The position numbers and the translations under genes were made by a program. A DNA stretch of 64,000 nt. Source: Flavobacterium psychrophilum. GTDB lineage: Bacteria; Bacteroidota; Bacteroidia; Flavobacteriales; Flavobacteriaceae. Positions 1-6,657 of the stretch are shown piece after piece. Under the pieces are notes generated by a model. The model ran no database searches and had not been told where the DNA came from. It worked only from the letters and a program-made list of their open reading frames with translations. Position 1 is the stretch's first letter, and every line of letters begins with the position of its first letter. The DNA is taken from the NCBI GenBank assembly GCA_001708385.1, contig CP012388.1:744001-808000 (forward strand). The letters run 5' to 3'.

Positions 1-596
1 TTGCTGATGATATTAAAATTGTCTTAGACAAACTGGATATTAAAGATGCTACGATTGGCGGACACTCAATGGGCGGTGCAATTGCACTACACTACGTTGC
101 AAAATACAACGCTGCACACATAAACAAACTGGCTTTGTTTTCTGCTGCTGCACCCTGCCATACTAAAAAAGCCGATTATGATCTGCCATTCTTCACTAAA
201 GAAGATATTACACAATGGGTTAACCTAAACAATAGTGACAGGCCTGCTTTACTTGCAGCAGTTGGAGAGAAATTTACGCTATCTGCTACTTCTGTATCTC
301 CGGGTCTCGGCGCATGGTTAGGCGGTATCGAAATGCAATCTTCTCCATACGCTATGGAACAGGCCCTAATTGCACTTCGTGATGAAGACCTTCGTGGCGA
401 CTTACCTAAAATTAAAGTGCCAACACTAATTTTTAATGCGAAAGAAGACAAGATCGTTGCTTTTGCTTTGGCAGAAGACATGCACAAAAAAATTGAAGGT
501 TCTACCCTTGTGCCTTTTGATAAAAGCGGTCATGCTTCATTTATAGAAGAAAAAGACAAATTTAATGAGGAGTTCATCAAATTCCTTAATAACTAA
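1..596 (+). CDS. alpha/beta-fold hydrolase, 5' end outside the window
   Basis: The reading frame is open from base 3, so the true start lies upstream of the window. The visible part is the C-terminal two thirds of an alpha/beta hydrolase. The nucleophile elbow GHSMGG is at about bases 60-77. A plausible acid is the Asp in NAKEDKIV, and the catalytic His is in KSGHASF, close to the C-terminus, which is the usual order for the family. The cap region after the elbow contains the AAAP and ITQW segments. The reaction is probably hydrolysis of an ester or similar small substrate in the cytoplasm, but the substrate cannot be read from the sequence. A strong hairpin follows the stop codon, so this gene probably ends its transcript. 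Confidence 0.85.
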   Translation, partial: ADDIKIVLDKLDIKDATIGGHSMGGAIALHYVAKYNAAHINKLALFSAAAPCHTKKADYDLPFFTKEDITQWVNLNNSDRPALLAAVGEKFTLSATSVSPGLGAWLGGIEMQSSPYAMEQALIALRDEDLRGDLPKIKVPTLIFNAKEDKIVAFALAEDMHKKIEGSTLVPFDKSGHASFIEEKDKFNEEFIKFLNN

Positions 597-609
597 TTAT
601 CAATTACTT

Positions 610-642
610 AACCTCATAATGTTATATTTACATTATGAGGTT
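610..642 (+). terminator. hairpin after the hydrolase gene
   Basis: A perfect 12-bp inverted repeat (AACCTCATAATG and its complement) encloses a 9-base AT loop, 14 bases after the hydrolase stop codon. The stem is AT-rich and the following T-run is short (TTTACTATT), so it may work as a weak terminator or an mRNA 3' end stabiliser. Confidence 0.6.
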
Positions 643-662
643 TACTATTAATACCAAATACC

Positions 663-971
663 ATGGAAAAAATACAGCCATCATTTGACACTGTAACCGA
701 AACATTAAACTGGCTAAGAACAGAAGGATTTACACACGATTTTAATCTTGATTACGATTGTGTAGTATACGGAACTACTTCATTATCTCCCGATGAATTT
801 CATATTCAGTGGGTTTTTAGGTTTGAGGGAGAAACAGATCCTGGCGATGAAAATATCGTTTACGGAATAACATCAGAAAAATATAATCTTAAAGGAGTAT
901 TGCTAAGCGCATACGGTATGTATGCCGACCCAATATCTGACCAGATGATTAAAAAACTTGCAATTCATTAG
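663..971 (+). CDS. conserved small protein of the family often named phosphoribosylpyrophosphate synthetase
   Basis: This is a 102-residue soluble protein without signal peptide or membrane segment. The motif order GFTHDFNL, a DPGDE acidic turn, YGI, LKGV and GMYAD matches a short conserved Bacteroidota family that databases often label phosphoribosylpyrophosphate synthetase. It is far too short for a real PRPP synthetase (about 310 residues) and has none of that enzyme's phosphate-binding loops, so the label should not be trusted. Its function is unknown. It lies 3 bases upstream of the MaoC-like gene and is probably co-transcribed with it and gap. Confidence 0.75.
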   Translation: MEKIQPSFDTVTETLNWLRTEGFTHDFNLDYDCVVYGTTSLSPDEFHIQWVFRFEGETDPGDENIVYGITSEKYNLKGVLLSAYGMYADPISDQMIKKLAIH

Positions 972-974
972 AAT

Positions 975-1451
975 ATGGAAAATATAGCATTCAATAAAGA
1001 AGATTTCAGGCTTGTAGGGCCCCGTACTTTTAAAGAATTAAATATCGGCGATATATTCAGAGCACCAAGCAGGACATTAACAGATGCTCATGCCTCTGCT
1101 TTTCAGGCTGTATCAGCCGATAACCATCCCATTCATTATGATATGGAATATGCCAAACGTTTTGGCCACACAGCACCTGTTGTTCATGGCTTACAGGTAT
1201 TGGCATTTACAGCACCGGGAGCAACTTTGTTTCCGCACTATATAGGCGATGTGTTTATAGCCTTTACATCGCTATCGTGTGAATTTTTAAAAGAAGTTCA
1301 CTCAGGTGATACGCTTTACCCGGCTATTGAAATTGTTGAGCTTATAGACGAAGGCAATACAGGTACCGTGGTAACCCGCGCAACGGTATACAACCAAAAT
1401 AAAGAACTGGTGTTAAAAGGCGAACACCGTTACAAACTAAAAAACACCTAA
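975..1451 (+). CDS. MaoC-like acyl dehydratase (hotdog fold)
   Basis: This 158-residue protein has the single hotdog domain of the MaoC/R-hydratase family. The hydratase motif is seen as SADNHPIHYD, giving Asp49 and His54 as the catalytic pair, followed by the conserved GHTAPVVHG helix. Family members add water reversibly to trans-2-enoyl thioesters. The exact acyl chain cannot be deduced. The gene starts 3 bases after the preceding small gene and ends 28 bases before gap, so the three are probably one transcript, although no metabolic link with GAPDH is obvious. Confidence 0.85.
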   Translation: MENIAFNKEDFRLVGPRTFKELNIGDIFRAPSRTLTDAHASAFQAVSADNHPIHYDMEYAKRFGHTAPVVHGLQVLAFTAPGATLFPHYIGDVFIAFTSLSCEFLKEVHSGDTLYPAIEIVELIDEGNTGTVVTRATVYNQNKELVLKGEHRYKLKNT

Positions 1452-1479
1452 TAGTAACAAATCCAAAAAATTAAATAAT

Positions 1480-2481
1480 ATGGCTAAAATAGCATTATAC
1501 GGATTCGGCCGCATAGGCAGGCAGTTTCTACGCGTAGCACTTACCAACAAATTATTTGTACCGGAGTACATTGCAGATATTAAAGATATAAAAACACTGG
1601 CTGCTCTGTTTAGTGTAGATACCAATTACGGACGTTATAGCGAAAGTGTATCTGCCGAAGGCGAAAGCTTTACAATTGGCGATAAAAATATAACCTACCT
1701 TAATTCATCTAAAGAAATTCCGAACTGGAGTGAACTGGAAATTGATTTTGTGGTAGACTGTACAGGACTTAGCTCTACAAGAGCCGGTGCACAATTGCAT
1801 TTAGACAAAGGTGCTAAACACGTATTGATAAGTGCGCCAAGCAAATCGTTAGCCGATTGCGACGCAGTACTTTTAAAAGGAATCAACCTTGAAACCTTTG
1901 ATCCTGAAAACCATAAGATCATCAGTATGGGTAGCTGTACTACAAATGCATTAGCTTCGGTAGTTAAGGTAATCCTTGAAAATTTCGGTATTCAGTACGG
2001 ACTATTTTCAACGGTACACTCGTATACAAATACACAGTCGCTTACCGATCAGCCAATGAAAGACAGGCGTGATTCTTGGGCAGCGGCAGAAAATATTATT
2101 CCTTCGTCTTCCGGAGCTGCAAGGGCACTCCAGTTTATCTGGAAAGACTTAAAAATTACAGGTAAAGCATACAGGGTACCTACACGTACAGGAAGTATCG
2201 CTGAACTTAACCTTGTAACCGAAAAAGATTGTACAGTACAGGAAGTTAACGATGCATTTAGAAGAGCAGCAAGCGAAGGACAGCTTAAAGGTGTCTTAGA
2301 TGTATTAGAAGAAGAATGGACATCTGCACGTATTGTTGCAGATCCGCACTCATCTATAATAGATTTACCGCTTACGGTTAAAGAAGGTAACTTGTTATCG
2401 GTTGCTACATGGTATGATAACGAATGGGGATTTGCCAACAGGCTTGCAGAAGTTACTGCATACCTTAGCGAGAAGATATAA
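1480..2481 (+). CDS. gap: glyceraldehyde-3-phosphate dehydrogenase
   Basis: The 333-residue protein is full length for type I GAPDH. It has the Rossmann motif GFGRIGR at residues 8-14, the active-site SCTTN with catalytic Cys153, and the base His180 in HSYTN. The C-terminus has the YDNEWGFANR signature. It oxidises glyceraldehyde 3-phosphate to 1,3-bisphosphoglycerate with NAD(P) in glycolysis or gluconeogenesis. The loop after His180 reads SLTDQPMKDRR, which differs from the classical QKLLDGP form, so this is one of the divergent bacterial GAPDH types and may be a second isozyme. A bidirectional terminator follows 18 bases after the stop. Confidence 0.93.
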   Translation: MAKIALYGFGRIGRQFLRVALTNKLFVPEYIADIKDIKTLAALFSVDTNYGRYSESVSAEGESFTIGDKNITYLNSSKEIPNWSELEIDFVVDCTGLSSTRAGAQLHLDKGAKHVLISAPSKSLADCDAVLLKGINLETFDPENHKIISMGSCTTNALASVVKVILENFGIQYGLFSTVHSYTNTQSLTDQPMKDRRDSWAAAENIIPSSSGAARALQFIWKDLKITGKAYRVPTRTGSIAELNLVTEKDCTVQEVNDAFRRAASEGQLKGVLDVLEEEWTSARIVADPHSSIIDLPLTVKEGNLLSVATWYDNEWGFANRLAEVTAYLSEKI

Positions 2482-2499
2482 TTTCATAGTCAGTACTAA

Positions 2500-2531
2500 A
2501 AAAGCCTCATCGTCTTACCGATGAGGCTTTT
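2500..2531. terminator. bidirectional rho-independent terminator
   Basis: A perfect 13-bp stem (AAAAGCCTCATCG with its complement) has a 6-base loop. It has an A-run on the left and a T-run on the right, and sits between the convergent gap and luciferase-like genes, so it can end transcription from both sides. Confidence 0.9.
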
Positions 2532-2538
2532 ACTCATA

Positions 2539-3558
2539 TTATGCTTTATCAGCGTTTATCTCGTTCATTATCTCTGAGAATATCCTGTATGATTTCACCC
2601 TATCATCATGCCCGTAGATGTTAGATACAACCATAAGTTCGTCTACACCTGTTTGCTGAAGGAATTTCTCAACCTCTTTCTTTACAGCTTCTTTTCTTCC
2701 CACAAATGAGTATTTAAGCATATCGCGTACAGCAGGGTTATGTTGTACCATCATGTAATCGTCAGACATTGGTTCTGGTGGCTGCAGGTGTTCTCTTTTA
2801 CCTGTCAGTACGCCAAGAAACATACGTATTAACGATGTAAAGTTTTCTTCTGCTTCAGCATCAGTATCAGCAGCAATAACATTTATCCCTGCAATAGTGT
2901 AAGGCTTATCTAAATATTCTGATGGCTGAAACTCCCTTCTGTATATTTCAAGTGCTTCATGAAGCAGCGATGTAGCAAAATGACTGGCAAAAACATATGG
3001 TAATCCCAGTTTTGCAGCGAGGTGGGCACTATCGGTACTAGAACCCAATATGTATAGGGGTACATTTACACCTTCGGCAACTGTAGCCCTAACCTGCGCC
3101 ATATAGTTATCTACAGAAAAATATTCCTGTATCTCCTCAATCTCTCCACCAAAATTATGCACAGATTTCATCCTGTCAGACCTGATAGCATGTGCCGTAA
3201 CCTGGTCGGTTCCGGGAGCTCTTCCAAGTCCAAGATCGATACGGTTAGGATAGAGTCCCCCTAGCGTACCAAATTGCTCTGAAACAATTAGTGGAGAATG
3301 ATTAGGAAGCATAATCCCGCCTGATCCTACACGTATTGTCTTTGTCCCGCCTGCTATGTACCCAATGAGCACAGATGTTGCCGAACTGGCTATACTTATA
3401 GTGTTATGGTGTTCTGCAAGCCAAAATCGGTTAAAACCCATCTCTTCCGCCTTTTGAGCAAGGTCAAGGCTGTTCTTAAACGTATCCGGAATAGTACTGC
3501 CGCTTGATATAAAAGCCAGTTCTAATATAGAGTACGCAGTGTTTTTATTTGTATTCAT
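2539..3558 (-). CDS. LLM-class flavin-dependent oxidoreductase
   Basis: This is a luciferase-like monooxygenase of about 339 residues with a single TIM-barrel domain. Seen motifs are AEEMGFNRFWLAEHHN, the SxxxLIGYIA helix, GSGGIMLPNHSPL, and LGLGRAPGTD, which are typical of the subgroup that includes bacterial luciferase alpha-like and MsnO8-like proteins. These enzymes use reduced FMN or F420, and in this phylum FMNH2 is likely; the substrate is unknown. I chose the ATG at 3558 because the protein from there begins directly before the first beta strand (SILELAFI). An in-frame start at 3609 would add 17 residues with no family similarity. It is the last gene of a minus-strand group with two methionine sulfoxide reductase genes, which suggests a redox role. 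Confidence 0.85.
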   Translation of the reverse strand: MNTNKNTAYSILELAFISSGSTIPDTFKNSLDLAQKAEEMGFNRFWLAEHHNTISIASSATSVLIGYIAGGTKTIRVGSGGIMLPNHSPLIVSEQFGTLGGLYPNRIDLGLGRAPGTDQVTAHAIRSDRMKSVHNFGGEIEEIQEYFSVDNYMAQVRATVAEGVNVPLYILGSSTDSAHLAAKLGLPYVFASHFATSLLHEALEIYRREFQPSEYLDKPYTIAGINVIAADTDAEAEENFTSLIRMFLGVLTGKREHLQPPEPMSDDYMMVQHNPAVRDMLKYSFVGRKEAVKKEVEKFLQQTGVDELMVVSNIYGHDDRVKSYRIFSEIMNEINADKA

Positions 3559-3621
3559 AATATAAAAGCATACACGCTTTAGTGCTTGTATGCAGGATTT
3601 ACGGCTCATGCCGCATTGTAA

Positions 3622-4137
3622 TTAGTCGGGATTTTGCAGGTGTTGCAATTTCCTTGTATCGGTAACATCCGAAAATTGATTTAACAACAGTTTCAACTTC
3701 GGATTAATATAGTTCTCACAAAATGGCCTTTCGGGATCGCTGAAATAATAATTCAGAGAATCTTCCCTATTCAGCGTGAAATCGGCATAGGGCAATACCT
3801 GGGTTATTATAAGTTTATCAAAGTCCGTTTGTAAAACATGTATAGCCTCTTTAGCCAATTGCGCGTCCTCTTCATTAAATATGTAAACAGCCGAACGGTA
3901 TTTTTCTCTCATAGAATGAGATGCAGTACTGCTATGTGTATGCAAATGCACCGCTATAAGTACATTCAGCGATATTCGCTCAGTATCATAGTCAACAATA
4001 ACACCTTCAGAAAACGATTTGTTTTCCGAATCTGACGCAATCCATCCCTGCTGTACCGATACAACACCTTTTAAAGCAGAAAATACTGCTTCGGTACACC
4101 AATGACATCCTCCCCCAAATCCGGTTCTTTTAATCAT
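3622..4137 (-). CDS. msrA: divergent peptide-methionine (S)-S-oxide reductase MsrA
   Basis: The 171-residue protein keeps the MsrA core. The active-site loop is GGGCHWC with nucleophile Cys11 and a second Cys at position 14, where the usual form is GCFWC. The Phe to His change is unusual because the Phe/Trp pair forms the methionine methyl pocket. The central region around HTHSSTASHSMREKYRSAVY corresponds to the canonical HDPTTLNRQGNDxGTQYRSxI segment but has lost most of it, while the tail FCENYINPKL matches the usual YCxxVIxPKL. It starts 3 bases after the stop of the MsrB-MsrA fusion gene and is clearly co-transcribed. It may be a paralogue with altered substrate or a decaying duplicate. 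Confidence 0.82.
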   Translation of the reverse strand: MIKRTGFGGGCHWCTEAVFSALKGVVSVQQGWIASDSENKSFSEGVIVDYDTERISLNVLIAVHLHTHSSTASHSMREKYRSAVYIFNEEDAQLAKEAIHVLQTDFDKLIITQVLPYADFTLNREDSLNYYFSDPERPFCENYINPKLKLLLNQFSDVTDTRKLQHLQNPD

Positions 4138-4140
4138 ATT

Positions 4141-5130
4141 TTATCCCTCAATGTTTGATACATCTTTTAATTTATCTTTAAAAAGCTGTTTGAACTTTTT
4201 AAGCTTAGGGTCTATCACAGCCTGGCAGTAACCCGCTTCACTATTATTTTTATAATAATCCTGATGGTATTCTTCCGCTTTATAAAACTGCTCGAATGGT
4301 ATTAGCTCAGTCACAATACGCTCATCATATGCCCGCTGTACTTCATCAATTACACTTTGGGCAGCAGCTTTTTCATCTTCGGTACGATAAAAAATCACAC
4401 TCCTGTATTGTGTTCCCATGTCCGCGCCCTGTTTATTAAGGGTCGTAGGATTGTGAGTACTTAAATGTATACTAAGCAAATCTTCAAAAGATATCTCTTC
4501 AGGATTGTAAGCAATTTCAATTACTTCCGCATGTCCGGTCATACCGCTGGAAACTTCTCTGTACGTGGGATTATCAATTTTCCCACCACTATATCCACTT
4601 TCAACTTTGGTAACACCTTTAAGCAATGTAAACACTGCCTCTGTACACCAAAAACAGCCACCGCCAAAAGTTATTTTCTTTTCGTTGCTCTCAACTTTTT
4701 TTAATGAAACAGCGTTCATGCAATACCTAAGTCCGCTAGGTTTTGGCCCATCAGGAAATACATGCCCCAAATGTGCATCGCAGGTATTGCAAAGTGCCTC
4801 TATCCTAACCATACCGTAGCTTATATCTTTATGATATGCCACAGCGTTATCTGTAACCGGCTGTGTAAACGATGGCCAACCTGTACCACTTTCAAATTTT
4901 TCATCACCATCAAATAATAAAGTACCGCAACAAACACAGGCATATTTTCCAGGTTCGAATAAAGAACACATTTCAGAGCTATGCGCACGCTCGGTACCTT
5001 TAAGCCTTGTAATCCTGAATTCTTCCGGACTCAATAAAGCCTGCCACTCTTTATCAGTCTTTTCTACTCTGCGTTCCGGTATAGGGATACCGCTACCGGC
5101 AAACTTTACTATATCTATCCATTTTAACAT
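4141..5130 (-). CDS. msrB/msrA: MsrB-MsrA fusion methionine sulfoxide reductase
   Basis: This is a bifunctional repair protein of 329 residues. The MsrB domain comes first (about 25-145), with zinc ligands in CVCC (65-68) and CNTC (114-117), and the catalytic Cys137 in RYCMNA. The MsrA domain follows (about 150-320), with GGGCFWC and nucleophile Cys159, the HNPTTLNKQGADMGTQYRS region, and a C-terminal GYCQAVI resolving-Cys region. MsrB reduces R and MsrA reduces S sulfoxides of methionine with thioredoxin as donor. I chose the ATG at 5130, which has an AAAGGA sequence 9-14 bases upstream; an upstream start at 5244 would add 38 residues of doubtful coding quality. There is no signal peptide, so it acts in the cytoplasm. 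It heads a three-gene operon. Confidence 0.93.
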   Translation of the reverse strand: MLKWIDIVKFAGSGIPIPERRVEKTDKEWQALLSPEEFRITRLKGTERAHSSEMCSLFEPGKYACVCCGTLLFDGDEKFESGTGWPSFTQPVTDNAVAYHKDISYGMVRIEALCNTCDAHLGHVFPDGPKPSGLRYCMNAVSLKKVESNEKKITFGGGCFWCTEAVFTLLKGVTKVESGYSGGKIDNPTYREVSSGMTGHAEVIEIAYNPEEISFEDLLSIHLSTHNPTTLNKQGADMGTQYRSVIFYRTEDEKAAAQSVIDEVQRAYDERIVTELIPFEQFYKAEEYHQDYYKNNSEAGYCQAVIDPKLKKFKQLFKDKLKDVSNIEG

Positions 5131-5338
5131 GATAAATTCCTTTCTTTTATTTCGTTGTGAAGTAGTATTAAATGTATAAAAATTGTGCCAAAGCTGCATT
5201 ATCAGTATAACATATACTGTAACAGTTAAAATGTCAGTTAACATGCCAATATGTGTAAATTTAAAGTGTAATGGCAGACGAAGGATAAATTTAAGAGTAC
5301 TTTAGCTTTAGTGTTTCGCTATGCAGTTAAAAATCATA

Positions 5339-5346
5339 GTAACTTT
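5339..5346 (+). promoter_or_regulatory. likely -7 element of the GH130 gene
   Basis: TAACTTTA differs by one base from the Bacteroidota -7 consensus TAnnTTTG. It would place the transcript start near base 5352, after the possible ATG at 5349, which favours translation from the ATG at 5367. Confidence 0.4.
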
Positions 5347-5366
5347 AAATGCATAATTATATAGTT

Positions 5367-6419
5367 ATGAAAGATATAGCACATCGTTTTCCGCAGAACC
5401 CTATTTTGGTACCAAAAGATTTAAAACCCAGCAATAGTAAGATGCAGGTTATTTGCCTTTTAAATCCAGGGGTATTTACCTATCAGGGGAAAACGTGGCT
5501 ATTAGTTAGGGTAGCCGAAAACATTCCGGAAAAAGAAGGATTTATATGCTTTCCGGTTACCAATGCAGAAGGAAAAACAAAAATACTGGAAGTCTCCCTT
5601 AACGATCCTGACCTTATAGCTAATGATGCGAGAGTAATAAACTATAAAGGTTCAGATTATCTTACTACTTTATCACATTTGCGATTGGTTTGTAGTGATG
5701 ATGGCATACAATTTACCGAACCTGAAGGATATGATATTGTATCGGGTAAAGACTATTTGGAGCAATTTGGTATTGAAGATTGCCGTGTAGCAGAGATTGA
5801 TGGCACTTACCATTTAACATATACCGCCGTATCAGAAAATGGTGTGGGCGTTGGTTTAAGAACAACCAAAGACTGGAAATCGTACGATTTTAAAGGTCTT
5901 ATTTTTCCTCCCCATAATAAAGACTGTGCTATTTTTGAAGAGTTGATAAACGGCAAATATTATGCCTTGCACCGTCCGAGCAGCCCCAAAATTGGCGGTA
6001 ACTATATTTGGATTGCCGAGTCGTTTGACGGTTTACATTGGGGAAATCATCAGTGCATCGTTAAAACCCGTTCAGCACTTTGGGATAGTGCACGGGTTGG
6101 TGCCGGGGCAGCCCCCATTAAAACAGAACAAGGATGGTTGGAAATTTACCATGGTGCCAACAAAGAAAATCAATATTGCCTGGGTGCATTTCTAATGGAT
6201 TTAAATGATCCTTCAAAAGTTATATCCAGGACGGTTACTCCTATTATGGTTCCAACCGAAACATACGAACTAAGTGGCTTTTTTGGCTTTGTTGTGTTTA
6301 CAAACGGTCATATTGTTAAAGGCGATGAACTTACCATTTACTATGGAGCAGCAGATGAATTTATTTGTGGTGCCAAATTTTCTATAACTGAAATTTTATC
6401 TCTGCTCGAAGAGGTTTAA
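5367..6419 (+). CDS. GH130 family beta-mannoside phosphorylase/hydrolase
   Basis: The five-bladed propeller pattern of glycoside hydrolase family 130 is visible over 350 residues. It includes NPGVF near residue 35, GIEDCRVAEI near 130, PPHNKDCAIF, ALHRPSSP, HWG, GAGAAPIKT, and a final YYGAAD. Family members phosphorolyse or hydrolyse beta-mannosides such as Man-beta-1,4-Glc, Man-beta-1,4-GlcNAc or beta-1,2-mannan. There is no signal peptide, so it works in the cytoplasm. The normally strict G-V/I-E-D-P-R motif has Cys in place of Pro next to the catalytic Asp, which I flag as odd. An in-frame ATG at 5349 is possible but the promoter position argues against it. The gene stands alone, so the substrate is open. 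Confidence 0.85.
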   Translation: MKDIAHRFPQNPILVPKDLKPSNSKMQVICLLNPGVFTYQGKTWLLVRVAENIPEKEGFICFPVTNAEGKTKILEVSLNDPDLIANDARVINYKGSDYLTTLSHLRLVCSDDGIQFTEPEGYDIVSGKDYLEQFGIEDCRVAEIDGTYHLTYTAVSENGVGVGLRTTKDWKSYDFKGLIFPPHNKDCAIFEELINGKYYALHRPSSPKIGGNYIWIAESFDGLHWGNHQCIVKTRSALWDSARVGAGAAPIKTEQGWLEIYHGANKENQYCLGAFLMDLNDPSKVISRTVTPIMVPTETYELSGFFGFVVFTNGHIVKGDELTIYYGAADEFICGAKFSITEILSLLEEV

Positions 6420-6460
6420 AATAGTACTTTAAGAAGCCCAATCTAAGCGTATTTATTTAA

Positions 6461-6533
6461 AGCTATTTCCTGCTATCGGCTGTATCTGCCCTTTGGCTCT
6501 GCCGGGCAGGATGCCGCCTCTATCAGGGCTAGG
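6461..6533 (-). repeat. flavobacterial interspersed palindromic repeat, copy 1
   Basis: Read on the minus strand this holds GATAGAGGCGGCATCC, then a hairpin with stem ATCCTGCCC / GGGCAGAT, then a conserved tail ATACAGCCGATAGC. The same outline (GATAG-AGCGGCATCC, variable hairpin, ATAGCGGATAGC) is present at 47331-47423 on the plus strand. I recall similar elements in intergenic DNA of many Flavobacterium genomes. It lies between convergent genes, so it may also serve as a transcript end. Confidence 0.65.
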
Positions 6534-6601
6534 CACAAACTGTAACAATTTCTTTAAACTTTTTTTCTGCCGTTTTAACTTTTACATTACTTATAAAAAC
6601 A

Positions 6602-6631
6602 AACCCCGGGCAGCTTTCGCTGTCCGGGGTT
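6602..6631. terminator. terminator between GH130 and the adhesin gene
   Basis: The stem AACCCCGG-G-CAGC pairs with GCTG-T-CCGGGGTT around a TTTC loop, giving a GC-rich 13-bp stem with one G-T wobble. It lies 26 bases past the end of the minus-strand adhesin gene and fits as its terminator. The T-run on the minus side is short (GTTTGTTTTT), and the element could serve both directions. Confidence 0.8.
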
Positions 6632-6657
6632 CTTAGTTATTATGGTTTTCTATTTGT

